Origin: Astropecten irregularis
Lineage: Eukaryota > Echinodermata > Asteroidea > Paxillosida > Astropectinidae
Direction: 5' to 3'
DNA: 64,000 bases
Assembly: GCA_963971285.1 (NCBI GenBank)
Contig: OZ020246.1
Coordinates: forward strand, 21,559,217 to 21,623,216
Part shown: one piece after another, positions 1 to 13,400 of the stretch
How the letters are laid out: each line of letters opens with the position of its first letter
Numbering within the stretch: position 1 is the first letter of the stretch
The notes under the pieces: model-generated
Databases searched by the model: none
The model's input: only the letters and a program-made list of their open reading frames with translations
Told to the model about the DNA's origin: nothing
Made by a program: the position numbers and the translations under genes

Positions 1-211
1 CCCTAGGCACTGTAGCTCGAAAGCCTGATGAAACCTTTTATGGAAAGATGATGAGAAGAAGGTACAGTTTAATTGTCAGTTTTAGAGGTGCGAGGAAAAT
101 CCAAAAGTAATATTCTGGGTAAAACCCACAGAATCAGGTAGGGACTGAAAACCCAATCCATGATGGGATATTCTCACTACTGAATTCAGCCTAATTTTTT
201 CAATCACTCAC
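1..211 (-). other. METTL17: Intron of METTL17 at the window edge
   Basis: This is intron sequence downstream of the last METTL17 exon that can be seen. The donor GTGAGT lies at 206-211 on the minus strand. The remaining C-terminal exons must lie to the left of the window. I see no other feature here. Confidence 0.7.
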
Positions 212-3200
212 CGGGGCAAAGACGTGACCAGACACTGTTGCCGGACCCTTGGTGAGTCCCAGCTCTTCGCGAGCGACGTCCCTGGCCACGCCCCTGGCCG
301 TCCTCCGGCTGCGCATCCGTTTATTCTCCTCCTCCTTCTCCGCACCATTCAGGATGTAATCCCGGGCTTCCAGCAAGGTCCTGTATCCCTCATTTGTGCC
401 GGACTCGATAAGAATTAGGAAATGTTCCGTTTTGTACCACAGTGTCCGAAGCGTGCTCAGGCGATCGGCTTTGCTGGGCAGTTCCAACAAAGAGTGGGCA
501 CTGACTGTCAAATCATAGGTTTTCTGAATACGGAGGGAAAAAAAAACAAACAAAAAACCGTTAACAACCAAGAGAAAGACACAATTAATACGAATACAAT
601 CCCTATATTCAACTCAGTCATGAAAATCTGTCTATTGAATAATTCTTGGTGGGGAATTGTTTTTCTTTAACCTATGTACTTTGACTTTTTACCATTTATA
701 ACTAAACCCATCAAAAGGCACACTCCAGTTTTGCATGATTCTACAAAATCATGTATACGACTTTCACATGATACATAGACAGGACTAAAACCATGTGTGA
801 CAGTGCCCAGTTATCCATCCAAATGTTCTCATTGATAGTAACACTGACTAATTAAAATGTAGAAATGCTCTGGTACAGTGGAACGCTGCCATAATGAACA
901 TGAATGCACAGCTATTGTCCTTAGAGTGGTGGTTTGTTATAGTGAATTAAAGAACCATAAATGGTATGTATTGTATCGTACACAAAAATTGAGACCCAAA
1001 GATGATGTTCGGTATAGCCAAATGTTCGGTATAGTGGCGTTCCACTGTATTGACCTACAATAGAATTCTGACAGAGCCTTAATTTTGTAAAAACAATTTC
1101 CCTACCTGGAGCGACATAGGCATGAAATGCCTGAAGTAGACTCTTTTCAAGGGACTGGTTTCAATTGGTATGTCATCGGCTGTGACGTCCTTCATGAGCA
1201 TCTCGGCGGCATCGTGCATCGGTCGGGATGTATCTACACAGTAGTACTCTTGAATAGAATCTCCCCATAGTGTATGGGCAGCCCTGTGAAACAAAATAAG
1301 CATAGAGAAATATAGAATTAAAAAAAGGAGATTTTACATGGTGAGTTGGTAATCACAAAGTACGTAATAGGTTTGGCCTGTTCTTTGCAAAATGATTTTT
1401 CTGATTCTGAGAGGCAGAACTGTGAAAAATGCAAAGCTTTGTGGCAATGCACAGGAATTGAAAGGACCAATAAATTGCCTCCTTTTAACCACCAGCAGAG
1501 GGTGCTCTATTGAACATCCATAGTTTCACATTCAATGAAGGTTTGAATTGAATTGACAGTGACACAGCACTTATAAAGCACAAGTATTTCATAACCATTC
1601 AAAGGCATGTACAGGTATTATATTCCTTAGTCATTGGGCCAAATCTATCACTTCTCCCTAGGGAGTAAACAGTCCTGGCTGCTGTAAATGCCCAAAGGCT
1701 AATCAAGAACAAAGCCATATCTACCCTCACAGGACTGTACAATGTACACACCCATTTACTCATGGGTGGAGAGGAGCAATATGTGACAAAGTGTCTTGCA
1801 CAAGAATATAACGCCATGGCTGGATTCAAACCCACAATATGTAGATTGACTACAAAGTCTTGTATACGACACACCAGGACCACTAGGCCACAGTGGTTGC
1901 AGTATTTCCTAAAACTTCTCATTTGCAATAAAACTAAGTTCTACTGAGGCAATATTGATTTCACTTGATAAACATCTGACTCTGACAAGGGTCAGAGCGA
2001 AAGACTCTGTGAAAACTTGTCCTACTCACCAAGCCGTTGTTCCCACACCAGAGCCAAAGTCCAGCACAGCCTGGGGAGTGAAGTCTGGTACCCTTTTCTG
2101 TATCTGAAAGAGCCATGCATTCAAGGGGGAAATGGACACAGACAAATAAACAAACTAATCTTAATCTACAGTGATGCAAATTTAGTTCATTTACTGGACA
2201 TCCCTTTTCATCAAATGAGAGATAAAACTAAATGCCCATGAAACAACTTATATTGTGTTTCAAGATGAAAGCCTGCCAATCTGCCATGCATATTACAAGT
2301 CCCAATTGACAAGTACACATTGCTGCAAGTTTGCATCAGTCATCAGAGACAACTTTGATCAAGTAGCCCCCATCCTAGTGCCAGACTTTAAAACGACACC
2401 AAATAACGACTAGGGGAAATGACTGGATTAATTTTAAGTCATTGAAAAGTGAACAAAGAAAAATTGAGTGGAGCGGGATTTGAACCTGTGACCCCCAGAA
2501 TACTGTACCAGTGCTCTAGCAACTGAACTTTATTGTGCCAAGAACTAGTTCAGTCACTTTTGCTGATCAAGCTTTGGCTGTCTTCTGACACAAACATTGG
2601 AATTGATTTCCAAGTTTATCAGTGACAAACATGCTTATCGACACATGCAATTACTGTAGGCACTTCTATAAAAGCAAGCTTGTTTCAGGATGAGGACTAG
2701 CATCAATTCCTTCAATTCTCTGCGACTTCAAGTAAACTCTTTGATTCAGGCACTATATGAATTTGACAGGCTGACAGATGAAGGATTAGATCACAAATAT
2801 TCTGAGATATTTTCTTTTTACCTCCTGGAGTACTCTGTAGGTCGTGGCGTAATTTGGAGCTATCCGAGACATGATGTACGTGCACACAGTAGTTTCATCA
2901 TATCTAAAAATAAAAAACACAGGAATAGTTAGGGAATGAAAACTTGAAAATCAAAAAATGCAAAACTTATGACTATAGTGGTTCAATACAAAGCTGATTG
3001 GTGATTCTGTACAAACTAAGGGACTGGAAGGGATAATTGAAAGTTGGACTTATTTTGTTTATGAAGAAGCCTACAGCCTACCATAAAAAACATAGTGGGA
3101 TATCTTGGGCAGAACTCAATATATTGCTGATATATGCCTGATTGAAGATTCACGGTAAGGATTCACAAAATGGTGCCGGAGCCAGATTCTGAGCCTCTGT

Positions 3201-5376
3201 TTCGTAAACCTCTTAAATCAGAGGGCAAACAGGAGAGTAATGATGGACTCACACGACGGGTTGCCAATGGTAGACGTGCTTTCGTAGATTCTGCATGATA
3301 GTGGCTAGTTTCTTCTTGCTGTCCTTGGGTAAGTCTGGACTCTGCACCATATCCTCATCAATGTCTAAAGGTAGGGAAAGGCGACAGTTTCAAAGACATA
3401 CATCAAAGCAATAAGTGACTGGAGTGGGATTCAAACCAGCGACCACTGGAATACTGTACCGGCGCTCTTACCAACTGAACTATCCAGCCCTATGTTGGTG
3501 GTGCCCCTAATAGTCAATAATCTTTGTTCGTTTGGCAGTCAAAAAGCCATGAAACCACTTAAAAACTGCTACACCAGGGCTGGATAGTTCAGTTGTTAAG
3601 AACACGAGAACATTGTTCCAGAGGTTGCTGGTTCAAATCCTGCTCCAATCAAGTTTTCTATGCTCACTTTTCAAAGAATCAAATTAATCCAGTCAGTTTC
3701 CCTTGTGGTTATTTGATGTTAAGTTATTTTGATGATTATTCGGTATGCCCAAGCACTAATAATGAGCCCACCTTCCACGCCTTGCATGACAGCATATTCC
3801 TGCGCCTTCACTCTCAGGCTTGATTCTTCCAGGGGTCGACTGCGACTCCACAAATAGTTAGCCAGGGACTTAGCATGGGGCTCCAACTTCTTCAGGGGCT
3901 TGTCTGGTGAAAAGAACGGTCAAGGAATCAACCTTGCTTTCAAACATCCAAAGAAATCGGAGCAGAATCTATGATTTTCTGCATTAGTTGGTCATTAACC
4001 CTAACCCACCACACATGATTTGTCCTGTGGTAAGTGTGGTATCCTAAATAGTAAATGCCACAATACACTGCAGTGTGGTTTGCGTGGTAATACATGGTTT
4101 ATGATCTACCCCCCCCCCCCCCCCCCCCCCCCGTAGAGACAGTGGTAATGTGTGGTGAGCAGCTCTTGTCTTGTGTGGTATGTACAGAGGGTTAGGGTTA
4201 ATGTTGCATTTCTATGGGCCTTTACAAAACCAGGCTTGAGGCTAAGCTTGAAACTTAGTTTGCTATTGCCATTTGAGGCCCACAAAACGAAACAAAGGGA
4301 TTGGGCCACATGATGAAGCCGAAGAAAGGCTCCAGCTTCGTCATGTATTGCAAGCCCTTCATTTCATTAGGACACAAAATGGCAGTAGTAAAATGAATCC
4401 CAAGCCTAACCTCAAGCCTCACTTTGTAAAGGCCAATTATATTTCTCAATATAAAGAGACTCTAATAGTAGCAGAGCAATATTTCAGGCAACGGACTCAA
4501 AATGACAAGACGTAAGCTTTACTTACCTGCCAGGTACTTATTGATATTATCCTTCAGCATCTCGGGAAGTCTGACTTGCTTCGGTCGCATGATGCCCGGA
4601 TGCTTCCTGAATGATTTCAGCTCTGATATGACGTCATCTCCCGTGGTTCGATAGTTTGTCACTGTTGCCATCTGCATCAAAATTAAGACGCAGAAAAGAG
4701 CACATGGGGATGTGTCAGACCAAGGGTTATAAACATACGATCATATCGAAATCGATCATGTGCGAAATAAAATATCGAATTATCGGGAATATCTAAATTA
4801 AAATAGCCTGATATTTCACCTTTTTCGGTGCTGGCACAACCTTACTGAATATTCAGAGTCGCAAGTGAGCGGACTGGCAAAGTGTGCAAGACAGGGTGGA
4901 AAGAATTCCACTGACGGCCATGTCCCATGACGAAAAAAGGGTTAGCCTACTTCCTCCAAAAATTAACTTATTGGATTCAAATCATGATGAATTTCAATCT
5001 CAGGTGTATAATAATGAGGTAGCATATCTTAAAAAAGTGAGATTTTCAATGTTTTTTTAACCTACAATGATACACTTCGAATGCAGAGAAGCCATTTTTC
5101 TCATACCGCCCTCTGTCGGTCCCATAGGTTTGTGCACTAGTAAGTGATGGCCGTGTGACTGTGAGTGGAATTCTTACCATTTTCAGTTTACCATGATATT
5201 AATGCGTTCATTTGGAAAGAAAAAGATTTTGAAAGAAAAAGAAGAAAAAAACTCACCCTTCTCCTGCACCATATTATGGTACAAACTGGAAGGCTTTGTG
5301 GCTGCATTATCTCGGAAAAATTCCGCTTTTCAAGTTTGACTAAAACCCGAAACATGTTGCCCATGTGCGCCGCCAT
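212..5376 (-). CDS. METTL17: METTL17 (Rsm22-like mitochondrial ribosome assembly factor), 3' end outside window
   Basis: Eight coding exons, read on the minus strand: 5257-5376, 4527-4671, 3772-3903, 3253-3364, 2822-2903, 2030-2103, 1106-1283 and 212-523. Together they give 385 in-phase codons. All junctions are GT-AG. The start MAAHMGNMFR opens a basic, Arg-rich first exon that fits a mitochondrial targeting peptide. The Rsm22/METTL17 family is recognised by LPEMLKDNINKY, ANYLWSRSRPLEE, a methyltransferase-fold SAM loop DFGSGVG at about residues 212-218, and SAHSLLELPSKADR followed by ESGTNEGYRTLLEARDYIL. Established knowledge: METTL17 acts in the mitochondrial matrix on assembly of the small mitoribosomal subunit, and the human protein binds an Fe-S cluster. 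The visible part ends at GHVFAP, just before the Cys-containing C-terminal region of the family, so cluster ligands cannot be fully assessed. SLC9A8 lies upstream in the same orientation. Confidence 0.9.
1603..1945 (-). repeat. tRNA-derived SINE, family 2
   Basis: On the minus strand the right end reads as a tRNA-like head, with a box A-like GGCCTAGTGGTC and a box B-like GGGTTTGAATCC. A body of about 250 bp follows. A second copy lies at 11690-12000 in SLC9A8, in the same orientation and with the same order of blocks. The open reading frames across it are incidental. Confidence 0.6.
2402..2545 (-). repeat. tRNA-derived SINE, family 1 (partial)
   Basis: Minus-strand tRNA-like block with a degenerate box B (GGTTCAAATCC). 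It is followed by the family tail that contains the complement of AAGTCATTGAAAAGTGAACA. The left-hand unique part of the family is missing. It lies in a METTL17 intron. Confidence 0.6.
3413..3725. repeat. Two family-1 SINE copies, head to head
   Basis: A minus-strand copy (3413-3573) is directly followed by a plus-strand copy (3574-3725). Their tRNA-like heads (CAGGGCTGGATAGTTCAG) point in opposite directions. Both carry box B-like GGTTTGAATCC / GGTTCAAATCC. The pair sits between METTL17 exons 3 and 4 and would fold into a long hairpin in the transcript. Confidence 0.65.
3995..4201. repeat. Inverted-repeat element with telomere-like ends
   Basis: The element begins TTAACCCTAACCC and ends GGGTTAGGGTTAA, so the terminal inverted repeats look like telomere repeats and the flanks read TTAA. 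The inside holds ACCACA/TGTGGT-rich palindromes. A run of about 24 C lies at 4109-4132. Related copies are at 44150-44296 (left end lost) and 48039-48273. It is a non-autonomous element with no coding capacity. Confidence 0.6.
4897..5179. repeat. Inverted-repeat element, AAGAATTCCACT family
   Basis: AAGAATTCCACT at 4901-4912 and its complement AGTGGAATTCTT at 5164-5175 bound the segment. The inside shares blocks such as CTTCGAATGCAG with a second copy at 16788-17120 in SLC9A8 intron 1. It lies in METTL17 intron 1, close to the 5' end of the gene. Confidence 0.5.
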
Positions 5377-7417
5377 TACAGTTTTTGTTATGATGGGGGC
5401 GGAGGATGGACGTATGAGGGCGCACTTTAAATTACTGGATGTCCAAACAAAAACAGCAACTGGGATCAAGATGATAACTGGGTCACAATTTATTTGGTTA
5501 ACATTCAAAATCTTGAAAATAAAATAAAACATCTTTATGTTTGTTTGTGGACTTTTTAAAATTTGAATTTAATGCAAAGGAACAAACAAACTGCAAACAA
5601 ACAAATGGATAGATGGACAAACAAGCTAAAAAAAAACCCAAAACAAGCATACCAAAACAAATCATCAATCAAACAAAACAATTAAACAAACACACACAAA
5701 ACAACAAACAAACAACACTTCAGTTAAAATCAACTTCCAAGATAAGGTACCAATTTTTCTTGTGAAATAAATGAAAGCTTTATTCTATTTCTTAAACCAC
5801 TTGTCACCATTTTACCTAATTTCAAGCTTAAAATTGTAGAATAAAATATGTAAATGTTGGTCACATTCACTTAAGGCAATGGCAGACATCACAAATATTT
5901 TTATCAGCTGTCTATGATAAAAGTTTTTCCCCAATTAATAATATTTCAAATGAGAAAAATACTAATAATGCTGTTTTTGTCATTTTCATCACTTAACTTA
6001 ATTACACCACAAAGCACAATATTGTCAAAACTTAACAAAATTTACAAATCAACTTAATAATACAATGAGAAGCATTCAATATAAACAATAAATATTGCCT
6101 TTTATTTATTTTGAGTTATTTATCTATTTGTACAAATAATCATTAATATGCACATTTAAAAGGCATCATATTATTGAGTGTACCAATATTTATTAATGGT
6201 TACGTTTTGTTTTGTGCTATTGTTTTGTTTTGTGATGTTAATCCACATTTATTGGTTCTCAATACTATGTCTGAAAGTCTACAGCCACATACATACCTTA
6301 CACCAATTGCTAAGTTCAAATAAGATGTCTACAATTTTGTGAAGAGTTAAAAATGTCCTCAACTTAGGCTTGCCAGCATTCATCCGAAATAACTACTTGT
6401 GACATCAGTAAGATTAACTTTACACAATGTAATCACATGAGGTGCATGCAGGAAGCCTACTTAAATATATCTAGTCTTTTTGTTGTTCTGTTTTTAGTGC
6501 TAAATTCTAATTGAGACTGTGATTCAGACATAACGACCCAACATCTCAAATACACAAGGAGTTTGAACAATGTGGAATTGTGGATACAAATAACTGACAA
6601 CTAGCTCAAACAAGAAAAATTTCCCACCAAAAATAACCCATTCACCAGGACACACAATGCCAATATGCCATATGGCATAAAATTGCTATTTTTATAACTG
6701 GGTTCCTACTGACCCTTGACCCCGTCATCACTTCTCAAACCAGCCATGTTTTCCAATTACATACAATATTACACGAAGATTAAACCATTACAACACACAA
6801 TCTGCTCGGCGGTTTGCTCTCATAGAAAAATAAAAATGGAACCTGTGCACATCATGAAGATCAAGCTCAAAGTGATCGGAGAACTCCGGTTCGGTTACAC
6901 TTTCTGAAATACTCAACCTTTTCTTAGTAGTATCATACTTTGGTAGCATACCAAAACAGAAATCTCCACAGATTTACCTGTAACTTACAGGGTGTAAAGA
7001 TGGTGCTGGTAGAAACATACCATTAAAATTCTGCCTGAAATGCTGTATGTATCAAGAAATTAGTAAAATCAAAGACTGTTATTTTTTATCTTTAAAAGAT
7101 CAAAAGATAAAGGTGAAAAGATTAAAGAAATTCCATGGGCGTTTTTCACTGTTTCCTCAAAAACTTGGCACCGTATGGGACTGGGAATTTCACAGAAGAC
7201 TTTTGATGTATCTTCCTTTAAGTTTTTGCCCACAATTCTTCATTTCTTTGACAAAAACCAAAGTATGATATTACCTTTAAGACTTGATTATATAGTACTA
7301 TATTAGCAATCAAAAGACAGAAGCACCTTAATAAAACGTTCTCTGTGAGACTTTGTTAAACTCGTAAACCCTCGGGAGTCAAGCTGTGTAGGTAGAGTAC
7401 TATCTTGCACACTTGAT
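5377..7417. other. METTL17-SLC9A8 intergenic region with SLC9A8 3' UTR
   Basis: Between the METTL17 start codon and the SLC9A8 stop. It holds the METTL17 promoter (no TATA box seen), an AAAC-rich low-complexity stretch at about 5575-5720, AT-rich sequence at 5750-6300, and an inverted-repeat element at 6923-7280. The SLC9A8 3' UTR must begin at 7417 and run leftwards. I could not fix its end. Confidence 0.5.
6923..7280. repeat. Inverted-repeat element, ACCAAAGTATGATA family, copy 1
   Basis: The ends are TAGTATCATACTTTGGTA and ACCAAAGTATGATATTACC followed by TTTAA. Near-full copies are at 48841-49228, 50071-50429 and 58526-58881. A related group is at 54010-54362 and about 57735. TTAA flanks in the better copies suggest a TTAA-targeting transposon. 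No transposase is present. This copy may lie in the SLC9A8 3' UTR. Confidence 0.6.
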
Positions 7418-10400
7418 TCAGCGTGATGATGACGCTTGCATTAGACTTGTTTCCAGCTCTTCCTCCGTGTCTGATTTGGTGCCGCGCACCTCAGAGTACC
7501 ACTGGTTGGCTAGGTGCCTCATCTGGGTCCGTCCGTCTGACACTTCCTGTGTGACAAAGCAAGGTTTAGAGGTTTAGGATGCCTCCTGTGGTCACTCAGA
7601 GGTGCAGAGGCTAGTACTAGTGCCCTCAACGCCAGAAATAATAAAGTGTATATTGCCTTGCAGATCACCAACATCCCAAATGAATAACTATACTTCAGCA
7701 GTAAACAGCCTTTCGGATGAAAAGAATCCTCTAAACACCATGCATATCAACACACAAGTGCCCTAACGACCGGTCTATACAAGCATATTGCCCGGTAGGG
7801 TACTATACCAATCTCACCTTGTTGGTGAATCTCCGTGTGAAGAATGGAACAAAGTATTTCGTGTCCCACTTCACGAATCCTGTCATGTGTGGTTTGATGT
7901 AATTCACTTCATATTCTTCCTCCGTTAGCTCTGACAGGTGCTCTGTGTCAACGGCACTTCCCTTTACACACAAAAAAGGAGCAAATTGGGGAAAAATTAT
8001 TGAAATAAAATGGCATAATCTCACACCAGTTTCACGATTAAGGTCTACCCTCTAGGTATTTTGGACGGCAACTCTCCTGATGATGACTAGAGCAGGCTAG
8101 TCGAAACGTTGAGACCTAACCAGAAATGTGACGAAATAAGAAGTGCGATTCTTACATGGTGTTTCCACAAACCGATCCACATACCAATTGTCACCATGCA
8201 AAGCCTCAAATCTTTCTTAATGCTCATGAATCTACCAAAATCCAACACAGTGCAGCATCCCTTAAATGCATTCAAAATCCAACACTCTACATTGTCTGTT
8301 GGATCCATTCTATGGACTGATGCCGAGTTGGGCCATCAAGCTCAATTGTTTTATTCATTGTTGTGCCTAGAGATCTACAGGCATTTTCTCAGCACACTTT
8401 TGCATAATTGGGATGGATTTTGAAAAATTTGACATGGATAGTTGCAAGTTGCCATGGGAACACATTACAATCAATGGAGTCAATTATTTGGGTTTTTCCT
8501 ACCAGGTCTTCTGTTTTGCTCAATGTGACTTCCTTCTTGGGTTTGCCAGGATCTGGGCCGATGAGCTATGAGTATAAGAACAGGAAAGATTATAACAAGA
8601 TAAAGACAGTTTAGTAAAAACGTTCATCAAATTTGACACATCATACAAGTATTTGTAGGCTTGTAAGGAGAGAAATTTTAACACTGGGTTGGGCCCGGCC
8701 ACTTAAAAGCCAGGCCAGGCCTGGGCTTTGCCTTGTACATTGCCTTGTGTGGCATGGGCTTTGGAATTCAGTGGCTATGTGTGTGGTTTCATGGCTTCTG
8801 ACTTGAATTCTAGAAATACAAACAAAGGATAAACAGTGAAACCCCCTACATAGGGTTGGAAAGCTCAATTGGTAGAGCGCAATCACAGTATTCCAAAGGT
8901 CGCAGGTTTGAATCCCCCTTCAGTCAATTTTCTTTGTTCACCTTTAAATGAATTTGTAGGTGGATTAAACAGGCATGCAACTCAGATTTAACAAAAAAAA
9001 ACCCAGGAAATTCCAATCTTTACAAGATTTTGTGCAGTGTTTTTCTATTTCCAATGTCTATTTCTAATGTCATGGGTGTGATGAGAAAAACAAGGAAATC
9101 AGCAGATCTAAGGAAGTTGCATGTCTGAAAAAATTGACAGACTATGAAGTGGATCCTTAATTACCTTGAGTAGTGGCATTGTCAAGCCTCCGATGACCAC
9201 CACTGTGAACAGGACAACGGTCAGTGTAGTGGTGACCAGTACGTGCCTCGTCTCGTTGCCAAACATCAAATGGAGACTCAGTGCATAGGCAATGGCTCCT
9301 CGCAGACCTTATCAACAAGGTAACACAAAAAGACGAAGAAGAAAACTTTATTGGCTAGAGCAAATTGTCCCACAATGCATTTCTCATATATACCTCTACT
9401 AAACACTTCTGTCTAACATGAAAAGGGTCCATGGTTAGGACCATGTTGTGATGAACTTGACTTACCACTGAACCACATAACCAGCTGCATCTTGATGGTG
9501 ATTTTGTGTTCTCTGAATTTGTTGCACAGGAAGGACAGAGGAAAGATGTTCAACGCTCTGCCGACTAAAATCAAGATCTGTAACATAAACACGTAGACTT
9601 GTGAACTTGATTACAGGTAAAATGATCCTTGGGATATAGCATTACGTGAATGGTCTCATAGTTTCTGACTGGCAAATGCACAAAGATAATTGACTATTAG
9701 GGACACCACCAACATAGCGTGTGGAATGCTGCTCAGTTGGTAGAGCACGGGTACAGTTCTGGCTTAGCTCTTAAGCCCCTGTTAACCAAGGTTGTGTACG
9801 ACAATGAAGTGTTAGCAACCATCGTTAAGGTCTAGCGTCCTCCAATTAGTCAATGCGCAGAGTTTGATTGGCATTCCGGAAGGGTCCATTCCAGCGGTCG
9901 CTGGTTCAAATCCCACTCCAGTCAATTTGTCTTTGTTCACTCTCCAATGACTTGATTAGTCAGTTTCCCTTTCCCTTGCGATTCCCCATGTACTGTTTCT
10001 CATTTTTCAGCCTTGCTAATGTTGCGCGTATCTTCAATGATCCTTGGGATATAGCAGTTATGCGAGTGGTTTCATGGCTTCTGACTGCCAAACGAACAAA
10101 GATAATTGAAAATTGGGGAACACTGCCCAAATCAAAGATTACTGAGGATACTTACCAGAGTCCAAATGGTAAAAGCCGGCTGGAAATTGTGATTGAACGT
10201 TGGAATGGCCAGCCCCAGGTACACAAAGACACAGGTCTCTGTAGGACAAGAAAGTAAAATACCGGTAATAACAGCCACAAAAAAAACCACACAAACAATC
10301 CAGGTGACATTTTTGTAAGTTTAATTGTCACCGTACAGTAAGGCTGAAACGATACATCGATATATCGATGCATCGCGATACATTCGGTCACGATACGATT

Positions 10401-13400
10401 TATCGATACGAACATTCGATATCGGTATTTTTGATAATAATATAAAACATAAACTTTCTTTCAAAACATGCTGAAAGTCACATAAATGTCTAATTAGCCT
10501 ACTGCAAAAAAACACCCAGAAATATACGTATAAAAGCAGAAGAAAATGCCACTTTTATGCCGAAAAGCACAGCGCTCCGATCCTACGGATGACAGAGCTC
10601 ACACAGTACACAACTTAAGGTCAACCATGGGCTTTTATCTGCAATCGCGTGGTGTACACGTACACGCAAACAGCAACCAGTACTCAGTAGTACGCTGCTA
10701 GCTTCAGTCATGTTGGCCGGAAGCGGTAAGCATAGTCATTGCACAATGTACATGTACCGGTAATTGTGTGCAACGCGGCATCGCATGCACGTGCTCTCAG
10801 CTCAGTGAAGTCAGCACGGCCAGCGCCAGCGCACGTGTAAGCTTCAGTCATGAAGGCCGGAAGTGCATGGACATGACTTGTGCTGTCAAGTGAAGTAGCG
10901 CTCTGGATCTGTTTTGAATTTATTTATTTATTTTAAACCAAGATATATCGCGATATATATCGTATCGTGTGGCATGTATCGTGATACGTATCGTATCGCG
11001 ACACAGGCGTATCGTTTCAGCCTTACCGTACAGAAATGCTTACAAATTTTAAGGGGAAAATAGAGAACAGTATCAGTATACTTGTGTTACTATGGGTTTG
11101 TTAACATACAAGTAGCTAAACTTCACTGCTATCTTCGCTGCTGGATGAGTACTTTAAAAGTGACTATAAAATGAACAGCACAAACTTGCGCTGCTAACCT
11201 TTGGTTTTTCGCAGCGAAGTTGAAACAAAATTTAAGTTAATATTGCGTTCAGACTGCCAAAAGATGATTTTCACTGCTACATAATAGCTATAAAGTGAAG
11301 CAGTGAAATTGACAGCAAAGTCATCTTTAAAATATTGTGTTCCACAGGTCAAATGTTTTCACTTGCAATGAAAGTTCAGTGAAGTCAGCAACTTGTGCGG
11401 ACCCTGCATGGTGTGGTAAATGTGGCAAACGGTTTGGCAAATTAGAACCATGTAACTGCTTACCTGCAAGGAATGCCAGTGTACGGAAGGTCTGCTGTAC
11501 GTTGATCTGGGTGATGGGTGACAGGTTGTGGTGAGTATAGTGAGACATGGTGATGCCGCAGAATAGAATAGCCATAATACCTACCCCATCAATGAATAAG
11601 AAATACAAAGTATTACACGAGATGTACACGTAATAACTACAATGATAATTAACCACTTTTATATAGCACATATCACAATCAATGACGCCTCTATACGCGT
11701 ATTACTATTGTTCCTGGTCATCGGGCTACATTTACATTCCTGAAACAATCTCAACTCCTTAGGAAGTATACAGCCCCGGTTGCTGTAAGGCACACAGAGG
11801 CTAATCAAGCACAAACAAAGCCACATCTACCCTCACATGTACCCATTTACTCCTGGGTGAGGAGGAGCAATATGTGAGAAAGTGTCTTTCCCAAGGATGC
11901 AAGCACCACTAACCCATGGCTTGATTTGAACCCACAATCTGTAGATTGACCACAAGACCTTGAGTATGACATGACAGACCACTAGGCCACAGCACCCTAC
12001 ATAGTGGGGTTAACTGCACATTCTCCTAATATTCTCTTTACAACCTTACAATTCTGATGTGGGAGGACCAGTAAAGACAGTAGAAGCAGCAACTGATTCT
12101 ACATACCGGACAACTTCAGCCCTTCTGCGAGTACGTAAGGCAAGTAGGAGAAGATGAGAATGAAGGCAAACTCCAAGGATGGTGTCTTCCTCAGGTCAAT
12201 ATGCTTCAGGAGGTATATACACAGGTCAAGGTCAAAGGTCAAATACCGTAAATTGTAGATTTCTTATACCATGTAGATTAACACCATATTACACTACAGA
12301 CCTCCTTACACCACAGGTCCTCAACAAGACCTCCTGACTATCATGAAAAGAAGGAAACTAAGATGGTATGGCCATGTGACTGGGAGTTTGGATCTGTACT
12401 GCAGGGAACAATCGAGGGTGGGCGGAAAAATGGCAGACTGAGGAAATGATGGGAGAGTTGCATCAAGGATTGGACAGGTCTCAGCTTTGCTGAGTCGCAG
12501 AAGGCAGCACAGAACCGAGAGGAGTAGTGAAGACTAGTTGCAGCATCATTATTGATGCCCCAATGACCAGACGGTTAAGGCATCAACAACAACACCACAG
12601 AGATCAGTAGATAGATAGTTACCAATGCATTCCAACACTCACAAAAGCCATAACATTATCAGACACTGAGGCCACTCCCTGTGGTTGGATTTTTTTTTCC
12701 TGGATGCATGGTTTCATGTTCAATAAAAAGGATATGAGAGCACTGACGAGACCCAGGACGATACCGATGGCAGCGGACGCAGAGAACATGAGGCAGAATG
12801 ACCCGACTGCGATGCCAAAGGCCTCGCTGGAGGTGACGTTGGCCATCTCCTTGGTGTTGAGCATGATAACAGTGCTGTAGAGAGAAGAAACATAACGTCA
12901 TCATAACCACATCAATTGAAATCAAGAATGGCATCCATTTATCAGTTAGAGAATGCTGTGAATTATGTTTAGCACAATTGTTGGACTGGCTTTTGAGCAA
13001 ATATCAATCAAGTCATTGAAAAAGTGAACAAAAAACAATTGACTGGAGCAGGATTTGAACCTGCGACCCACTGGAATGGACCGTTCCAGCTTTGCTCTTG
13101 TGTGTGTATTTTACATACCGCATGTGACCGAGTTTGACTGAGGCTTTCGTGGTCACCAAATCAAATGGCATCCTCCAATTGGTCAATGCAAACGGTTTGA
13201 TTGATAGGCCGAAAGGGCCAGAAAGGCCGGAAGGGTCCATACTGTTCCGGGGGTCACAGGTTCGAATCCCACTCCAGTCAATTGTTCTTTCTTCACTTTT
13301 CAATGACTTAAAATTTAACCTAGTTTCCCTTGTGGGTTATTTGATGCAAAATCAATCAAGGTGGATGATGGTTCTTGTGATTCAGAAGTGCTTTTCCACA

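Noticed and set aside
8060..8125. CTCCTGATGATGACTAGAGC ... CGAAACGTTGAGACC motif
   Set aside because: It looks like a repeat fragment common in marine invertebrate DNA; only one copy was noticed here and its limits are unclear.
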